From positions 124,001-188,000 of the forward strand of contig NZ_WMIC01000007.1 of NCBI RefSeq assembly GCF_009711135.1: a stretch of 64,000 nucleotides of DNA, written 5' to 3'. Both the position numbers and the translations under genes were made by a program. The DNA comes from Flavobacterium sp. LC2016-01 (lineage in GTDB: Bacteria > Bacteroidota > Bacteroidia > Flavobacteriales > Flavobacteriaceae). Under the pieces are notes generated by a model, which was given only the letters and a program-made list of their open reading frames with translations, had not been told where the DNA came from and made no database searches. This document shows positions 9,779 to 18,501 of this stretch, one piece after another (the first letter of the stretch is position 1; every line of letters begins with the position of its first letter).

Positions 9779-10498
9779 ATGTCAAAATTATATATCGTTC
9801 CAACGCCGATCGGCAATCTTGAAGACATGACTTTTCGTGCTATTCGGATTCTAAAAGAAGTCGATTTGATTTTGGCTGAAGATACTAGAACAAGCGGAAA
9901 ACTCTTGAAGCATTTTGAAATTGGCACGCACATGCACAGCCATCACATGCACAACGAGCATAAAACCACCGAAAATTTAATTGCACGTTTGAAAGCTGGC
10001 GAAACTATCGCTTTAATTTCAGACGCTGGAACTCCGGCGATTTCAGATCCGGGATTTTTATTGACACGTGCCTGTGTCGAAAATAAAATCGAAGTGGAAT
10101 GCCTGCCAGGCGCAACAGCTTTTGTTCCCGCTTTAGTCAACAGTGGCTTGCCAAATGATAAATTTATTTTTGAAGGTTTTCTGCCTGATAAAAAAGGACG
10201 CCAAACACGTTTTTTGGCTTTAGCCGAAGAAACCAGAACGATGATTTTATACGTTTCTCCACATAAACTCGTTAAAACATTATCTGAGTTTATTCAGTAT
10301 TTTGGAGAAGATCGACAAGTTTGCGTTTCAAGAGAATTATCAAAATTACACGAAGAAAATGTACGCGGAACCGCAAAAGAAGTTCTAGTACATTTTGAAA
10401 AAACAGCACCTCGTGGCGAAATTGTCGTTGTCGTTGCCGGAAAAACCATAGAAAAAGAAGCTAAGAAAAGTAAGTATTCTAAGGGCGAAGAAGAATAA
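9779..10498 (+). CDS. rsmI: 16S rRNA (cytidine-1402-2'-O)-methyltransferase
   Basis: SAM-dependent methylation of C1402 in the decoding centre of 16S rRNA. The 239 residues have the tetrapyrrole-methylase fold with the RsmI signatures PTPIGNLEDMTFRAI at the N-terminus, AEDTRTSGKLL, and LISDAGTPAISDPG. It starts only 10 bases after the LRR lipoprotein gene, so it may be read from the same transcript although the functions are unrelated. A hairpin follows at 10511-10551. Confidence 0.96.
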   Translation: MSKLYIVPTPIGNLEDMTFRAIRILKEVDLILAEDTRTSGKLLKHFEIGTHMHSHHMHNEHKTTENLIARLKAGETIALISDAGTPAISDPGFLLTRACVENKIEVECLPGATAFVPALVNSGLPNDKFIFEGFLPDKKGRQTRFLALAEETRTMILYVSPHKLVKTLSEFIQYFGEDRQVCVSRELSKLHEENVRGTAKEVLVHFEKTAPRGEIVVVVAGKTIEKEAKKSKYSKGEEE

Positions 10499-10510
10499 AT
10501 AATTATTTCG

Positions 10511-10559
10511 GCCACAGATTAAAATCCTTTTAAATCTGTGAAATCTGTGGCAAAAAAAA
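10511..10559 (+). terminator. Terminator after rsmI
   Basis: GCCACAGATT (10511-10520) pairs with AATCTGTGGC (10542-10551), followed by a run of A and weak T content. The same CCACAGAT arm recurs in the terminator at 26210. Confidence 0.6.
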
Positions 10560-10572
10560 TCAAACCATAATC

Positions 10573-10917
10573 ATGAGCATTCAAGCCTTTTTACAAAAAG
10601 TAAAACAAACTCCAACTCAAATCACATTTCCTGAAACTATTGCCGTAATCGAGGAAAACTACAATTTTACACCAACTGCTTTTCAAAACGGAACACAGCA
10701 TAACGCTGCCGGAGAAAATTCTGGTTCTTGTAAATTATTTTCTTTCGCAAAATTGCAAAACCTAAGTAAAGAAGAAACTTTAGCTTGTTTTGGCGCTTTT
10801 TATTTTGAAGAAGTTTTAGGAGATCCAAACGGAACAAATCACCAGAATATTAGAAATTTCATCAACTTAGGCTGGGGCGGAATTAAGTTTGAAGGAAATG
10901 CTCTCGAATTAAAATAA
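10573..10917 (+). CDS. HopJ-type family protein
   Basis: A 114-residue cytoplasmic protein of the HopJ family. It is recognised from VKQTPTQITFPETIAVIEEN, then YNFTPTAFQNG, AGENSGSCKLFSFA and the end GDPNGTNHQNIRNFI. The family is named after a Pseudomonas type III effector but is widespread in bacteria that lack type III secretion. Its biochemical role is not established, and nothing here suggests a secretion system. It stands alone between rsmI and recJ. Confidence 0.9.
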   Translation: MSIQAFLQKVKQTPTQITFPETIAVIEENYNFTPTAFQNGTQHNAAGENSGSCKLFSFAKLQNLSKEETLACFGAFYFEEVLGDPNGTNHQNIRNFINLGWGGIKFEGNALELK

Positions 10918-10933
10918 AACAATAAAATTATTC

Positions 10934-11005
10934 GTTTGTCAGGCTGAGCGTAGTCGAAGCCCTTTCACAATACTAAGAATCTCGACTCCGCTCGATTTGA
11001 CAAAC
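10934..11005. repeat. Short palindromic repeat with TTTGTCA ends
   Basis: GTTTGTCA and TGACAAAC form the ends. Inside, GAGCGTAGTCGA and TCGACTCCGCTC are imperfect complements. It resembles the TTGTCATT class but is shorter and lacks the 17-bp loop core. The bases at 11043-11083 that follow are AAAATCTAA-like short repeats. Confidence 0.65.
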
Positions 11006-11089
11006 AACAAATAATTATTTACGTTACTGATTAAACGATTTTAGAAATCAACAATCTAAAATCCAAAATCTAAAATCCAAAATCAACCC

Positions 11090-12790
11090 ATGCGTTGGAC
11101 AATAAAAACAAAACCTTCTGAAGATAAAATCAAACATTTGGCGCAAGCCTTAAATGTAGAAGATTTTGTAGCAACCCTTTTAATTCAGCGTGGCATTGAA
11201 ACTTTTGAAGACGCTAAGAATTTCTTTCGTCCTTCTTTAGAACATCTTCATGATCCATATTTAATGAAAGATATGGATAAAGCGGTTTCCCGAATCGAAT
11301 CAGCAATCGAAAATCAGGAAAATATTCTGGTTTTTGGCGATTACGATGTTGACGGAACAACAGCAGTTTCTTTGGTTTCTTCCTATTTAAAATCACATTA
11401 TCCCAATATCGCAACTTACATTCCAGATCGCTATGATGAAGGTTACGGAATTTCTTTCAAAGGAATTGACTTTGCCGACGATAACGGATTTTCATTAATT
11501 ATTGCGCTCGATTGCGGCATAAAATCAATTGATCATATTGCTTACGCGAAAGCAAAAAATATCGATTTCATCATTTGCGATCACCACCGTCCAGGAGAAT
11601 TTCTTCCAGATGCGGTTGCGATTCTTGATCCAAAAAGAGATGACTGCTCTTATCCTTACGATGAATTATGCGGCTGCGGTGTTGGTTTTAAATTGATTCA
11701 GGCTTTAGGTCAAAATCGAGATGAAACCATAGAAGATTTAATTCCGTATTTGGATTTAGTTGCAACAGCAATTGCCGCTGATATTGTTCCGATAACAGGA
11801 GAAAATCGAGTTTTGGCCTATTTCGGATTACAGGTAATCAATAGCGAACCAAGACCTGGAATCAAAGCACTTGTTCATCAAGTAAAAAAGAAAGTTTTAG
11901 ACATTACCGATGTTGTTTTTATCATTTCGCCCCGAATTAATGCTGCAGGAAGAATCAAACACGGAAATCACGCTGTTGAATTGCTGACCGAATTTGATTT
12001 TGAGCAAGCGCAGCAATTTGCTTCAGAAATCGAACAATATAATGCCGACAGAAAAGATTTAGATAAAAAAATTACAAAAGAAGCCTTTCAGCAAATTTTA
12101 GATAATAACGAAGTTGAACGCTTTTCAACCGTTGTTTTTCAGGAAGACTGGCACAAAGGCGTTATTGGAATTGTGGCTTCAAGATTAATTGAAACCTATT
12201 ATCGCCCAACTTTGGTTTTTACTAAAAGCGGTGACAAATATGCTGCTTCTGCCCGATCTGTAAAAGGCTTTGATGTGTATAACGCACTCGATGCCTGCGC
12301 AGCACATTTGGAACAATTTGGAGGACATATGTACGCTGCCGGAATGACGCTGAAAGCCGAAAATTATCAGACTTTTAAAGACGCTTTCGAAAAACAGGTT
12401 TCAGCAACGATTCAACCAGAAATGCGAACTCCAGAAATCGAAATTGATGCAGAAATCAATTTTTCGGATATTACCCCAAAACTGATTCGGATTTTAAAAC
12501 AATTTGAACCATTTGGTCCGCAAAATATGACGCCCGTTTTCATGACTTCGAATGTAAAAGATACTGGTTATGCTAAAACTTTAGGTTCAGAAGAGGAACA
12601 CTTGAGACTATTTGCTAAACAAATTAATTCAGACGGAATAGCTGCAATTGGCTTTGGACTCGGAAAAAAAATAGATCTTACAAAAAATCAAAATACATTT
12701 CAGCTCGCTTATTGTATAGCTGAAAATGAATGGAACGGAAACATTTCAACACAGCTTATGCTGAAAGACATCAGAACAAATGAAAGATAA
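11090..12790 (+). CDS. recJ: Single-stranded-DNA-specific exonuclease RecJ
   Basis: 5'-3' exonuclease acting on single-stranded DNA in RecF-type recombination and mismatch repair. The 566 residues have the DHH phosphoesterase domain with FGDYDVDGTTAVSL (motif I), ALDCG (motif II) and ICDHHRPGE (motif III). The DHHA1 part has QFGGHMYAAGMTL, and an OB-fold C-terminus follows. Catalytic Asp and His residues are all present. Its last 11 bases overlap the start of the MFS gene, which indicates one transcript. Confidence 0.96.
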   Translation: MRWTIKTKPSEDKIKHLAQALNVEDFVATLLIQRGIETFEDAKNFFRPSLEHLHDPYLMKDMDKAVSRIESAIENQENILVFGDYDVDGTTAVSLVSSYLKSHYPNIATYIPDRYDEGYGISFKGIDFADDNGFSLIIALDCGIKSIDHIAYAKAKNIDFIICDHHRPGEFLPDAVAILDPKRDDCSYPYDELCGCGVGFKLIQALGQNRDETIEDLIPYLDLVATAIAADIVPITGENRVLAYFGLQVINSEPRPGIKALVHQVKKKVLDITDVVFIISPRINAAGRIKHGNHAVELLTEFDFEQAQQFASEIEQYNADRKDLDKKITKEAFQQILDNNEVERFSTVVFQEDWHKGVIGIVASRLIETYYRPTLVFTKSGDKYAASARSVKGFDVYNALDACAAHLEQFGGHMYAAGMTLKAENYQTFKDAFEKQVSATIQPEMRTPEIEIDAEINFSDITPKLIRILKQFEPFGPQNMTPVFMTSNVKDTGYAKTLGSEEEHLRLFAKQINSDGIAAIGFGLGKKIDLTKNQNTFQLAYCIAENEWNGNISTQLMLKDIRTNER

Positions 12791-14060
12791 ATCAAACAAG
12801 CCAGATCCGTATCAGGCACTTCGTTATAGAGAATTCAATGTATATTTAGTATTGCGCTTCTGCATGGTTTTTGCCTGGGCAATGCAGTTTATCGTGATAG
12901 AATGGGAAGTTTACAGTTTAACTAAAAATCCGCTTTCACTTGGAATTATAGGTTTAATGGAAGTTATTCCGGCCGTGGGAATGGCATTATTTGCAGGACA
13001 TATTGTCGATCAAAGCGAAAAGAAAGGATTACTGCTAAAATGTATTCTGGGATTTTCTGTAATTAGTTTTGGATTGTTTTTATTGACTTGGCCAAAAATT
13101 GTTGGCGATTTATCTCAAACTGTTATTTTATATTCCATTTATGCTTTAGTCTTTTTAGGCGGATTAGTTAGAGCATTTTTAGGTCCAACAACATTCTCTC
13201 TTCAATCACTAATTATTCCTAAAAAAGTATATCCAAATGCTTCTACCTGGAGTAGTTCAGTTTGGCAAATTGGAGCCGTTATGGGACCGGCGGTGGCAGG
13301 ATTCTCAATTAACTGGATTGGGGTTCACTGGTCAATGTGTTTGGTTTTTGGATTTTCTCTTCTTTCTTTAATTGCTCTATCACAAATCAGTACAAAACCA
13401 ATTATAAATCCGAAGATTGGAGAATCAATAAAAGACAGTCTTACTGAAGGATTAACTTTTGTATTTAAAAACCAAATTGTTTTAGGCGCCTTATCGCTTG
13501 ACATGATTGCTGTACTTTTTGGAGGCGCAGTAGCATTATTGCCCGTTTTTGCTCAAGACATCTTAAAAGTCGGTTCTGAAGGATTTGGAATATTAAGAGC
13601 TGCTCCTGCAGTTGGATCTTTTATTACAATGCTTGTTTCTGCTTATGTCCCTTTATATAAAAATGCTGGAAAGAAACTGTTAGTGGCCATATTTGTTTTT
13701 GGATTATCGATCATCTTATTTGGTCTTTCTACGTCGTTCTGGCTTTCTGTTTTTGCTTTATTTTTGAGCGGACTTGCGGACGGAATTTCTGTAGTTATCC
13801 GCCAAACGATTTTACAGCTTAAAACTCCCGATCATATGCGTGGACGCGTTGGTGCCGTAAATTCGATTTTTGTTGGATCATCTAATGAATTAGGTGCTTT
13901 TGAAAGCGGTGCAACTGCAAAATTGATGGGAACGGTAACATCTGTTGTTTTTGGAGGAAGTATTACCCTTTTGACCGTTTTAGGCTTTGGTTTTATATCT
14001 CCTACTTTTAGAAATTTAGATCTGAAAAAAGATATGGATGAGCATCATAATCAGGAGTAA
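12780..14060 (+). CDS. MFS transporter (EntS-like)
   Basis: A 426-residue major facilitator protein with about 12 transmembrane helices. The N-terminal cytoplasmic segment has the YREFNVYLVLRF pattern common in EntS/MFS_3-type exporters. The inter-helix loop after helix 2 (GHIVDQSEKKGLL) corresponds to MFS motif A. The second-half motif is HMRGRVGAVNSIF. Its ATG lies inside recJ (11-bp overlap), and its stop shares a base with the next gene's ATG. The substrate is unknown; relatives export siderophores or drugs. Confidence 0.9.
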   Translation: MKDKSNKPDPYQALRYREFNVYLVLRFCMVFAWAMQFIVIEWEVYSLTKNPLSLGIIGLMEVIPAVGMALFAGHIVDQSEKKGLLLKCILGFSVISFGLFLLTWPKIVGDLSQTVILYSIYALVFLGGLVRAFLGPTTFSLQSLIIPKKVYPNASTWSSSVWQIGAVMGPAVAGFSINWIGVHWSMCLVFGFSLLSLIALSQISTKPIINPKIGESIKDSLTEGLTFVFKNQIVLGALSLDMIAVLFGGAVALLPVFAQDILKVGSEGFGILRAAPAVGSFITMLVSAYVPLYKNAGKKLLVAIFVFGLSIILFGLSTSFWLSVFALFLSGLADGISVVIRQTILQLKTPDHMRGRVGAVNSIFVGSSNELGAFESGATAKLMGTVTSVVFGGSITLLTVLGFGFISPTFRNLDLKKDMDEHHNQE

Positions 14061-14974
14061 TGAAACAACTACTATTTATTGCTTTTTTGATTACATCCAC
14101 TTTCGTAAATGGACAAAATCTTTATATCAAAACCTACGGAAACGAAAAGAACAAACCAGTAATTTTCATTCATGGCGGTCCAAGCGGCAACGCAACTTTA
14201 TTTGAAGCAACAACAGCTCAAAATCTCGCTGATCAAGGTTTTTATGTAATTGCTTATGATCGAAGAGGCGAAGGAAGATCTGCTGATCCTAATGCGAAGT
14301 TTACTTATGAAGAAGCTTTTCAGGATCTAAATGCTATCTATGCAAAATACCACTTAAAAAAAGCCGTTTTGCTTAGTCATAGTTTTGGAGGATTGGTCGC
14401 AACACTTTATACAAATAAATATCCGCAGCATGTCAGCGCTTTAGTTTTGGCGGGTGCTTTATTTTCTCAGCAAGAAACTTATGATCATATTTTAAATAGG
14501 CTGAAGAAAAAATACAGCAACGATTCTGAGCAATTAAAGAAAATAAGTACAGTAGAAAATCTGGATAAAAATGCTGCCGAATACAGAAAAGGATGCTTTG
14601 ATCTCGCAAGCGAAAACGACTTTTTTAAAATGCCGAATCCAACTTCAGCTTCTAAAAAATTATATGCCGATTATGAAGCCAGCGAATTTTTCAAAACCAA
14701 TATTCGGAACAAAAATGCACCATTGCTTTTCTATCAAAATGAAAAGCAAAATAACATCGACAGCAGACCTTTTTTAAAGGAAATTAAAGCTTCAGGGGTT
14801 CCCATTTTTGCTATTTACGGAAAAGAAGACGGCATTTTTTCATCGGAACAAATTAATTCAATTAAAAATTTAGTCGGCGAAAATCACTTTGCATTTCTTG
14901 ACAATTGTTCGCATTATCTATTTGTAGATCAACAAAATGAGTTTCTTATTCATTTAAAAAAATGGCTAAAATAA
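14060..14974 (+). CDS. Secreted alpha/beta hydrolase
   Basis: A 304-residue alpha/beta hydrolase with a signal peptide (KQLLFIAFLITSTFVNGQ, cleaved after about residue 19), so probably periplasmic. The oxyanion segment is FIHGGPSGN, the nucleophile elbow LSHSFGGL, a later Asp lies in GKEDGIF and the catalytic His in DNCSHYLF. That set is complete for an S33-like esterase or peptidase. Its A of ATG overlaps the MFS stop (TAATG), so the two are probably translationally coupled. The substrate is unknown. Confidence 0.88.
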   Translation: MKQLLFIAFLITSTFVNGQNLYIKTYGNEKNKPVIFIHGGPSGNATLFEATTAQNLADQGFYVIAYDRRGEGRSADPNAKFTYEEAFQDLNAIYAKYHLKKAVLLSHSFGGLVATLYTNKYPQHVSALVLAGALFSQQETYDHILNRLKKKYSNDSEQLKKISTVENLDKNAAEYRKGCFDLASENDFFKMPNPTSASKKLYADYEASEFFKTNIRNKNAPLLFYQNEKQNNIDSRPFLKEIKASGVPIFAIYGKEDGIFSSEQINSIKNLVGENHFAFLDNCSHYLFVDQQNEFLIHLKKWLK

Positions 14975-14992
14975 TTTAAAAAATCACCTCAG

Positions 14993-15050
14993 TGATATAA
15001 AAATATTTTGAATCACTCTTACCCTTGTATTAAATTACATTATATCACTA
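14993..15050. promoter_or_regulatory. Widely spaced perfect 10-bp inverted repeat
   Basis: AGTGATATAA (14993-15002) is exactly complementary to TTATATCACT (15041-15050). It lies between the hydrolase stop and the promoter of the 15141 gene. It could be a long hairpin or a pair of half-sites. Confidence 0.35.
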
Positions 15051-15097
15051 ATAAGGTTTAAGTTTTTTCATTTTTTATGATTTTTTTATTTAGAATT

Positions 15098-15120
15098 AAT
15101 ATAAATAATATTTATATTTG
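15098..15120 (+). promoter_or_regulatory. Candidate promoter with overlapping dyad operator
   Basis: TATATTTG (15113-15120) fits the -7 consensus. It is overlapped by a perfect dyad: AATATAAATA, one base, TATTTATATT (15098-15118). Such an AT-rich 10-1-10 dyad over a promoter resembles a Fur/PerR-type or Crp-type operator, but the regulator cannot be named. Confidence 0.4.
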
Positions 15121-15140
15121 TCTGAATAAAAGGATTTACG

Positions 15141-15497
15141 ATGAGAGAAATAGAACAGATATATCATAATAATTTTGGGATAGCTTTTTATTGGAAACAA
15201 AATAACCAAACCATTCTTGACAAAATACAATTGGTTTTTAAGGAAACTGGCTTTTATTTTACAATTGCAGAAATGAATCACTTTTGTGATTTGATTGAAG
15301 ACAGCCTTATTGAAAACGCCTGTTGTGAAGCCTGCGAATTAAAATATTCCTGCCATAAATTTTTATTGAAAACACCATATTCTTCAATTGATTTAGCCGT
15401 TTCTATGACTGAATTAAAATCAATCAAGGATTTAGTTGAAGGTTCTCTTTTCCGAATTGAATTAGATGAATATGTTTATGGCTCAGGCTTAAATTAA
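15141..15497 (+). CDS. Cys-cluster hypothetical protein
   Basis: A 118-residue soluble protein that I cannot place with certainty. A compact cluster NACCEACELKYSCHKF (about residues 54-69) gives four Cys and one His, spaced like a zinc or Fe-S site. The rest is mixed helix and strand with no signal peptide. It has its own candidate promoter with a dyad at 15098-15120 and a very short leader. That suggests single-gene regulation, possibly by a metal or redox signal; this is inference. Confidence 0.8.
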   Translation: MREIEQIYHNNFGIAFYWKQNNQTILDKIQLVFKETGFYFTIAEMNHFCDLIEDSLIENACCEACELKYSCHKFLLKTPYSSIDLAVSMTELKSIKDLVEGSLFRIELDEYVYGSGLN

Positions 15498-15580
15498 GAA
15501 ACATTCTAAATATTTTAACAGCATTTTTTCATTATTGAAATATATTTTGATTTTCTTCAAAAAAAAGTATATTTACGGCA

Positions 15581-16792
15581 ATGAAAAAATATCGCATTCT
15601 TTTTGCCCTAATCTTTTTGGCTGTTTGTTTTACCAGCTGCAAAAATTCATCTGACGATTATATTGACCCGCGAGGCACTGATTATGCGGGCTCTGAAAGC
15701 TGCATACAATGCCATCAGACACAATATGATATGGCTTTAAAAAGTTCTCATTTTAAAGCTACTGCTCCGGCTATTTCAGGAAATGTTTTGGGAGAATTTG
15801 ATAAAGGTGATCACACTTTTATTTATGACAAAGACACCAAATTAGTAATGGAAAAACACGGTGACAGTCTTTTTCAGGTTTTATATAAAAACGGGAAAAA
15901 AGTCGAGGCGCATAGTTTTGATATTGTTTTTGGAATTAAACATGCCCAGACTTCAGTTTACTGGCGAAACAACAATACTTACGAACTCCCGCTTTCATAC
16001 TATAATGCCATAAATAACTGGGCAACAAGTCCAGGTTTCCCGGCTGACAAACCTTATTTTGACCGAATGGTAGTAAAAGACTGTTATTCGTGCCACGCCT
16101 CAAATGCCAGCAGCCGAAGCGTGAATCAAAATTCTGCAGAAAAAAACATGATGTCTATGGATGTTGAAGATATCATCAAAAAGGAAACAATTGTTTACGG
16201 AATTGACTGCGAAAAATGTCACGGTCCGGCAAAAAAACATGTTGAATTTCATTTAAAAAATCCAAATATAAAAGTCGCCAACAGCATTACGAGTTTTAAA
16301 AATTTAAGCAGACAGCAAAGACTGGATGCCTGCGCGCTTTGTCACGCTGGAAATGACGGAATGAAAATGAAATCGCGTTTTGATTTTAAACCTGGAGATA
16401 ATTTAACTGATTATTACAGAGCAACCAGAAGCGTTACAGATACAGCAAAATTTGATGTTCATGGAAATCAGTTTCGTTTGCTAGCACAAAGTAAATGCTT
16501 TATCAACAGCGAAAAAATGGACTGTATTACGTGTCATAATCCGCATGAAAATGCGTCTAAAAACATGGCATCGTACTCAAAAATATGCATGAGCTGTCAT
16601 CAAGGTTTAAAACACAATGAAAAAACGCTGCAATTAATGCCTGAAAAATTATTAGCTTCTAATTGTGTGGAATGTCATATGCCGAAAAAAGCATCAGGAT
16701 CAATTAAATTTCAGCTTTCAAGCAGTAAACAGCTTTCAGAATATATCCTGAGAACTCATAAAATTGGAATTTATCCAGCGAGTTCAAAATAA
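15581..16792 (+). CDS. Seven-heme cytochrome c lipoprotein
   Basis: A 403-residue lipoprotein with signal peptide and lipobox FTSCKNSSDD. It has seven CxxCH heme c sites: CIQCH, CYSCH, CEKCH, CALCH, CITCH, CMSCH and CVECH. The spacing, with long stretches between hemes 1 and 2 and clusters later, resembles multiheme cytochromes of the NrfA/octaheme-related group. I see no CxxCK site, so it is probably an electron carrier rather than NrfA itself. It should sit in the envelope as an exposed electron-transfer protein. No cytochrome maturation or reductase gene lies beside it. Confidence 0.92.
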   Translation: MKKYRILFALIFLAVCFTSCKNSSDDYIDPRGTDYAGSESCIQCHQTQYDMALKSSHFKATAPAISGNVLGEFDKGDHTFIYDKDTKLVMEKHGDSLFQVLYKNGKKVEAHSFDIVFGIKHAQTSVYWRNNNTYELPLSYYNAINNWATSPGFPADKPYFDRMVVKDCYSCHASNASSRSVNQNSAEKNMMSMDVEDIIKKETIVYGIDCEKCHGPAKKHVEFHLKNPNIKVANSITSFKNLSRQQRLDACALCHAGNDGMKMKSRFDFKPGDNLTDYYRATRSVTDTAKFDVHGNQFRLLAQSKCFINSEKMDCITCHNPHENASKNMASYSKICMSCHQGLKHNEKTLQLMPEKLLASNCVECHMPKKASGSIKFQLSSSKQLSEYILRTHKIGIYPASSK

Positions 16793-16828
16793 TCCATTCT
16801 TTCACCTTTGGACTTTCGACTTTCTAAA

Positions 16829-17572
16829 TTACTTTTCGAATTTTTTAAGTTCGAAATTTTCACCGTCAAAAACGCCGTAGGTAAAATAACCAATCCAGTC
16901 ACCAAGATTCACATAATTAGAATTTTCTCCAACCGGAATAATCATTGGCAAATGACGATGTCCGAAAATGAAATAATTATAGTGTTTTGTTTCGAGTTTT
17001 CGTTTGGCGTATAAAACCAGCCATTCGTTTTCTTCACCAAGAAATTTTACATCTTCGTCGCCAGAAATTAGTTTGTTCTTAACCGATAAATATTGTGCAA
17101 GACTTACACCAACATCTGGATGAAGCCAGCGGAAAAGCCATTTTGAAAACGGATTTGTAAATACTTTTTTCATTCGTTTATAACCTTTGTCCCCAGGACC
17201 TTTTCCGTCACCGTGGCCAATTAAAAAGGTTTTTCCGTTAAAAGTAAATTCTTTATTATCGTGATAAACCGGAATATTCAATTCGGTTTCAAAATAATCA
17301 TTCATCCAAAGATCATGATTTCCAACAAAAAAATAAATTGGAATCCCGCTGTCACGAATTTCCGCCAGTTTGCCTAAAATGCGCACAAAACCTTTTGGAA
17401 CAACCGTTTTATATTCAAACCAAAAATCAAACAAATCACCCAGCAAAAAAATAGCTTCAGCATCTTCTTTAACCTCATCTAACCACGCCACAAATTTCTT
17501 TTCGCGCGGTAAACTCAATTCAGGAGTTGGCGCACCAAAATGCTGATCTGAAGCAAAATATATTTTTTTCAT
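16829..17572 (-). CDS. lpxH: UDP-2,3-diacylglucosamine diphosphatase
   Basis: Lipid A synthesis: hydrolyses UDP-2,3-diacylglucosamine to lipid X plus UMP at the inner membrane. The 247 residues carry the five calcineurin-like metallophosphatase motifs in order: FASDQHFG, LLGDLFDFW, FVGNHDLW, LIGHGDGKG and FGHRHLP. The length and the FDFW segment fit LpxH and its Bacteroidota form rather than generic phosphodiesterases. It is the last gene of a minus-strand run after queD (89 bases apart). Confidence 0.9.
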   Translation of the reverse strand: MKKIYFASDQHFGAPTPELSLPREKKFVAWLDEVKEDAEAIFLLGDLFDFWFEYKTVVPKGFVRILGKLAEIRDSGIPIYFFVGNHDLWMNDYFETELNIPVYHDNKEFTFNGKTFLIGHGDGKGPGDKGYKRMKKVFTNPFSKWLFRWLHPDVGVSLAQYLSVKNKLISGDEDVKFLGEENEWLVLYAKRKLETKHYNYFIFGHRHLPMIIPVGENSNYVNLGDWIGYFTYGVFDGENFELKKFEK

Positions 17573-17661
17573 TTAGGTTTCTAGATTGTTAGATTTTTAA
17601 ACTTTTGTCTCTTCGAGTGAAGCAGAAGAGTTTGGAATTTGGAACTTAAAAAATTGGAATT

Positions 17662-18114
17662 TTACAAATTATCACTTGCGTACCATTCCGCGAAAGAAGA
17701 TTCAGTTTCTTGAAGTTTTAAGGAGAAAAGAGAAATTCCTTTTGGAAGTCTTGCTACAATTCTTTCAGCAAAATCAACCACCATATTTTCACTTGTTGGC
17801 TGATAATCGACTAAAATTACGTGATGTCCACGGTTTTTCAATTCGTTTGCCAATTCGATATGCGGCGTCGTCTGATTAAAAACAGTTGCATGATCAAACT
17901 GATCGACGATTTCTTCTTTTACAATTTTCTTTAGGTCCGAAAAGTCAATTACCATTCCGAATTTCACATTCGATCGATCCGTAATTGGCGAACCAATAAC
18001 GGTTACCGACAATTTATAACTGTGTCCGTGAACGTTCTTGCATTTTCCGTCGTAACCGTACAAAGCGTGGCCGGTTTCGAAACTAAATTGTTTTGTAATT
18101 CTGATATTACTCAT
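17662..18114 (-). CDS. queD: 6-carboxytetrahydropterin synthase
   Basis: Makes 6-carboxy-tetrahydropterin from 7,8-dihydroneopterin triphosphate (queuosine/deazapurine pathway). The 150 residues have the zinc-binding histidines in FETGHALYG and CKNVHGHSYKL, which also holds the catalytic Cys. The downstream VIDFSDLKK and PTSENM segments are typical of QueD. It lies 33 bases downstream of a 58-residue membrane protein gene on the same strand. queC, queE and queF are not in the window. Confidence 0.93.
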   Translation of the reverse strand: MSNIRITKQFSFETGHALYGYDGKCKNVHGHSYKLSVTVIGSPITDRSNVKFGMVIDFSDLKKIVKEEIVDQFDHATVFNQTTPHIELANELKNRGHHVILVDYQPTSENMVVDFAERIVARLPKGISLFSLKLQETESSFAEWYASDNL

Positions 18115-18147
18115 CGATGTTTAATTTTAAGCTTGCAAATTTACAAA

Positions 18148-18324
18148 TTAATAACCGTTTTCGTCTCTTTTTTTAGCACGCTTATACATCCACAAAGCAA
18201 TTCCTCCTAAAATTAGGAACGGAATAAAAGATCCAATCACAACACCAATCTGATAACCGCTGTCTGGAGCATTCTTAATTTTCTCTGCAACGTCAACTTT
18301 TTGCAGTAATGAAATAATATACAT
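18148..18324 (-). CDS. 58-residue single-pass membrane protein
   Basis: A short open frame: ATG at 18324, stop TAA at 18148-18150. It encodes MYIISLLQKVDVAEKIKNAP, then a strong helix (about residues 24-47, IGVVIGSFIPFLILGGIALW) and a basic tail YKRAKKRDENGY. Helix plus basic tail argue for a real inner-membrane protein with a cytoplasmic C-terminus. It sits directly ahead of queD on the same strand. The function is unknown. Confidence 0.65.
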   Translation of the reverse strand: MYIISLLQKVDVAEKIKNAPDSGYQIGVVIGSFIPFLILGGIALWMYKRAKKRDENGY

Positions 18325-18339
18325 ATTCGAAAATTTGAT

Positions 18340-18490
18340 TTAAATACATAGATACATAGGTTTTTTTCTTCTGAAAAGGTAATTGAAAGAAACAGGTTTC
18401 TAACACAACAGATAGTTGCTATGTTTGTTAATGCAAGTGAAACGCCTTTTTTTGCGGTTCCAAAAGCTATGTTTCTATGTGTTTAAAATT
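18340..18490. repeat. Imperfect inverted repeat of CTATGT(A/T)TCTATGT units
   Basis: Near 18340-18362 the minus strand reads ACCTATGTATCTATGT. Near 18465-18482 the plus strand reads GCTATGTTTCTATGTG. The two could fold as a large imperfect hairpin in the gap between the small membrane gene and the enoyl-CoA hydratase. No gene is seen. Confidence 0.45.
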
Positions 18491-18501
18491 ATTAGTATTT
18501 C

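Noticed and set aside
10573..10917. A type III secretion effector (from the HopJ name)
   Set aside because: The family occurs widely without type III systems, and no secretion genes are nearby.
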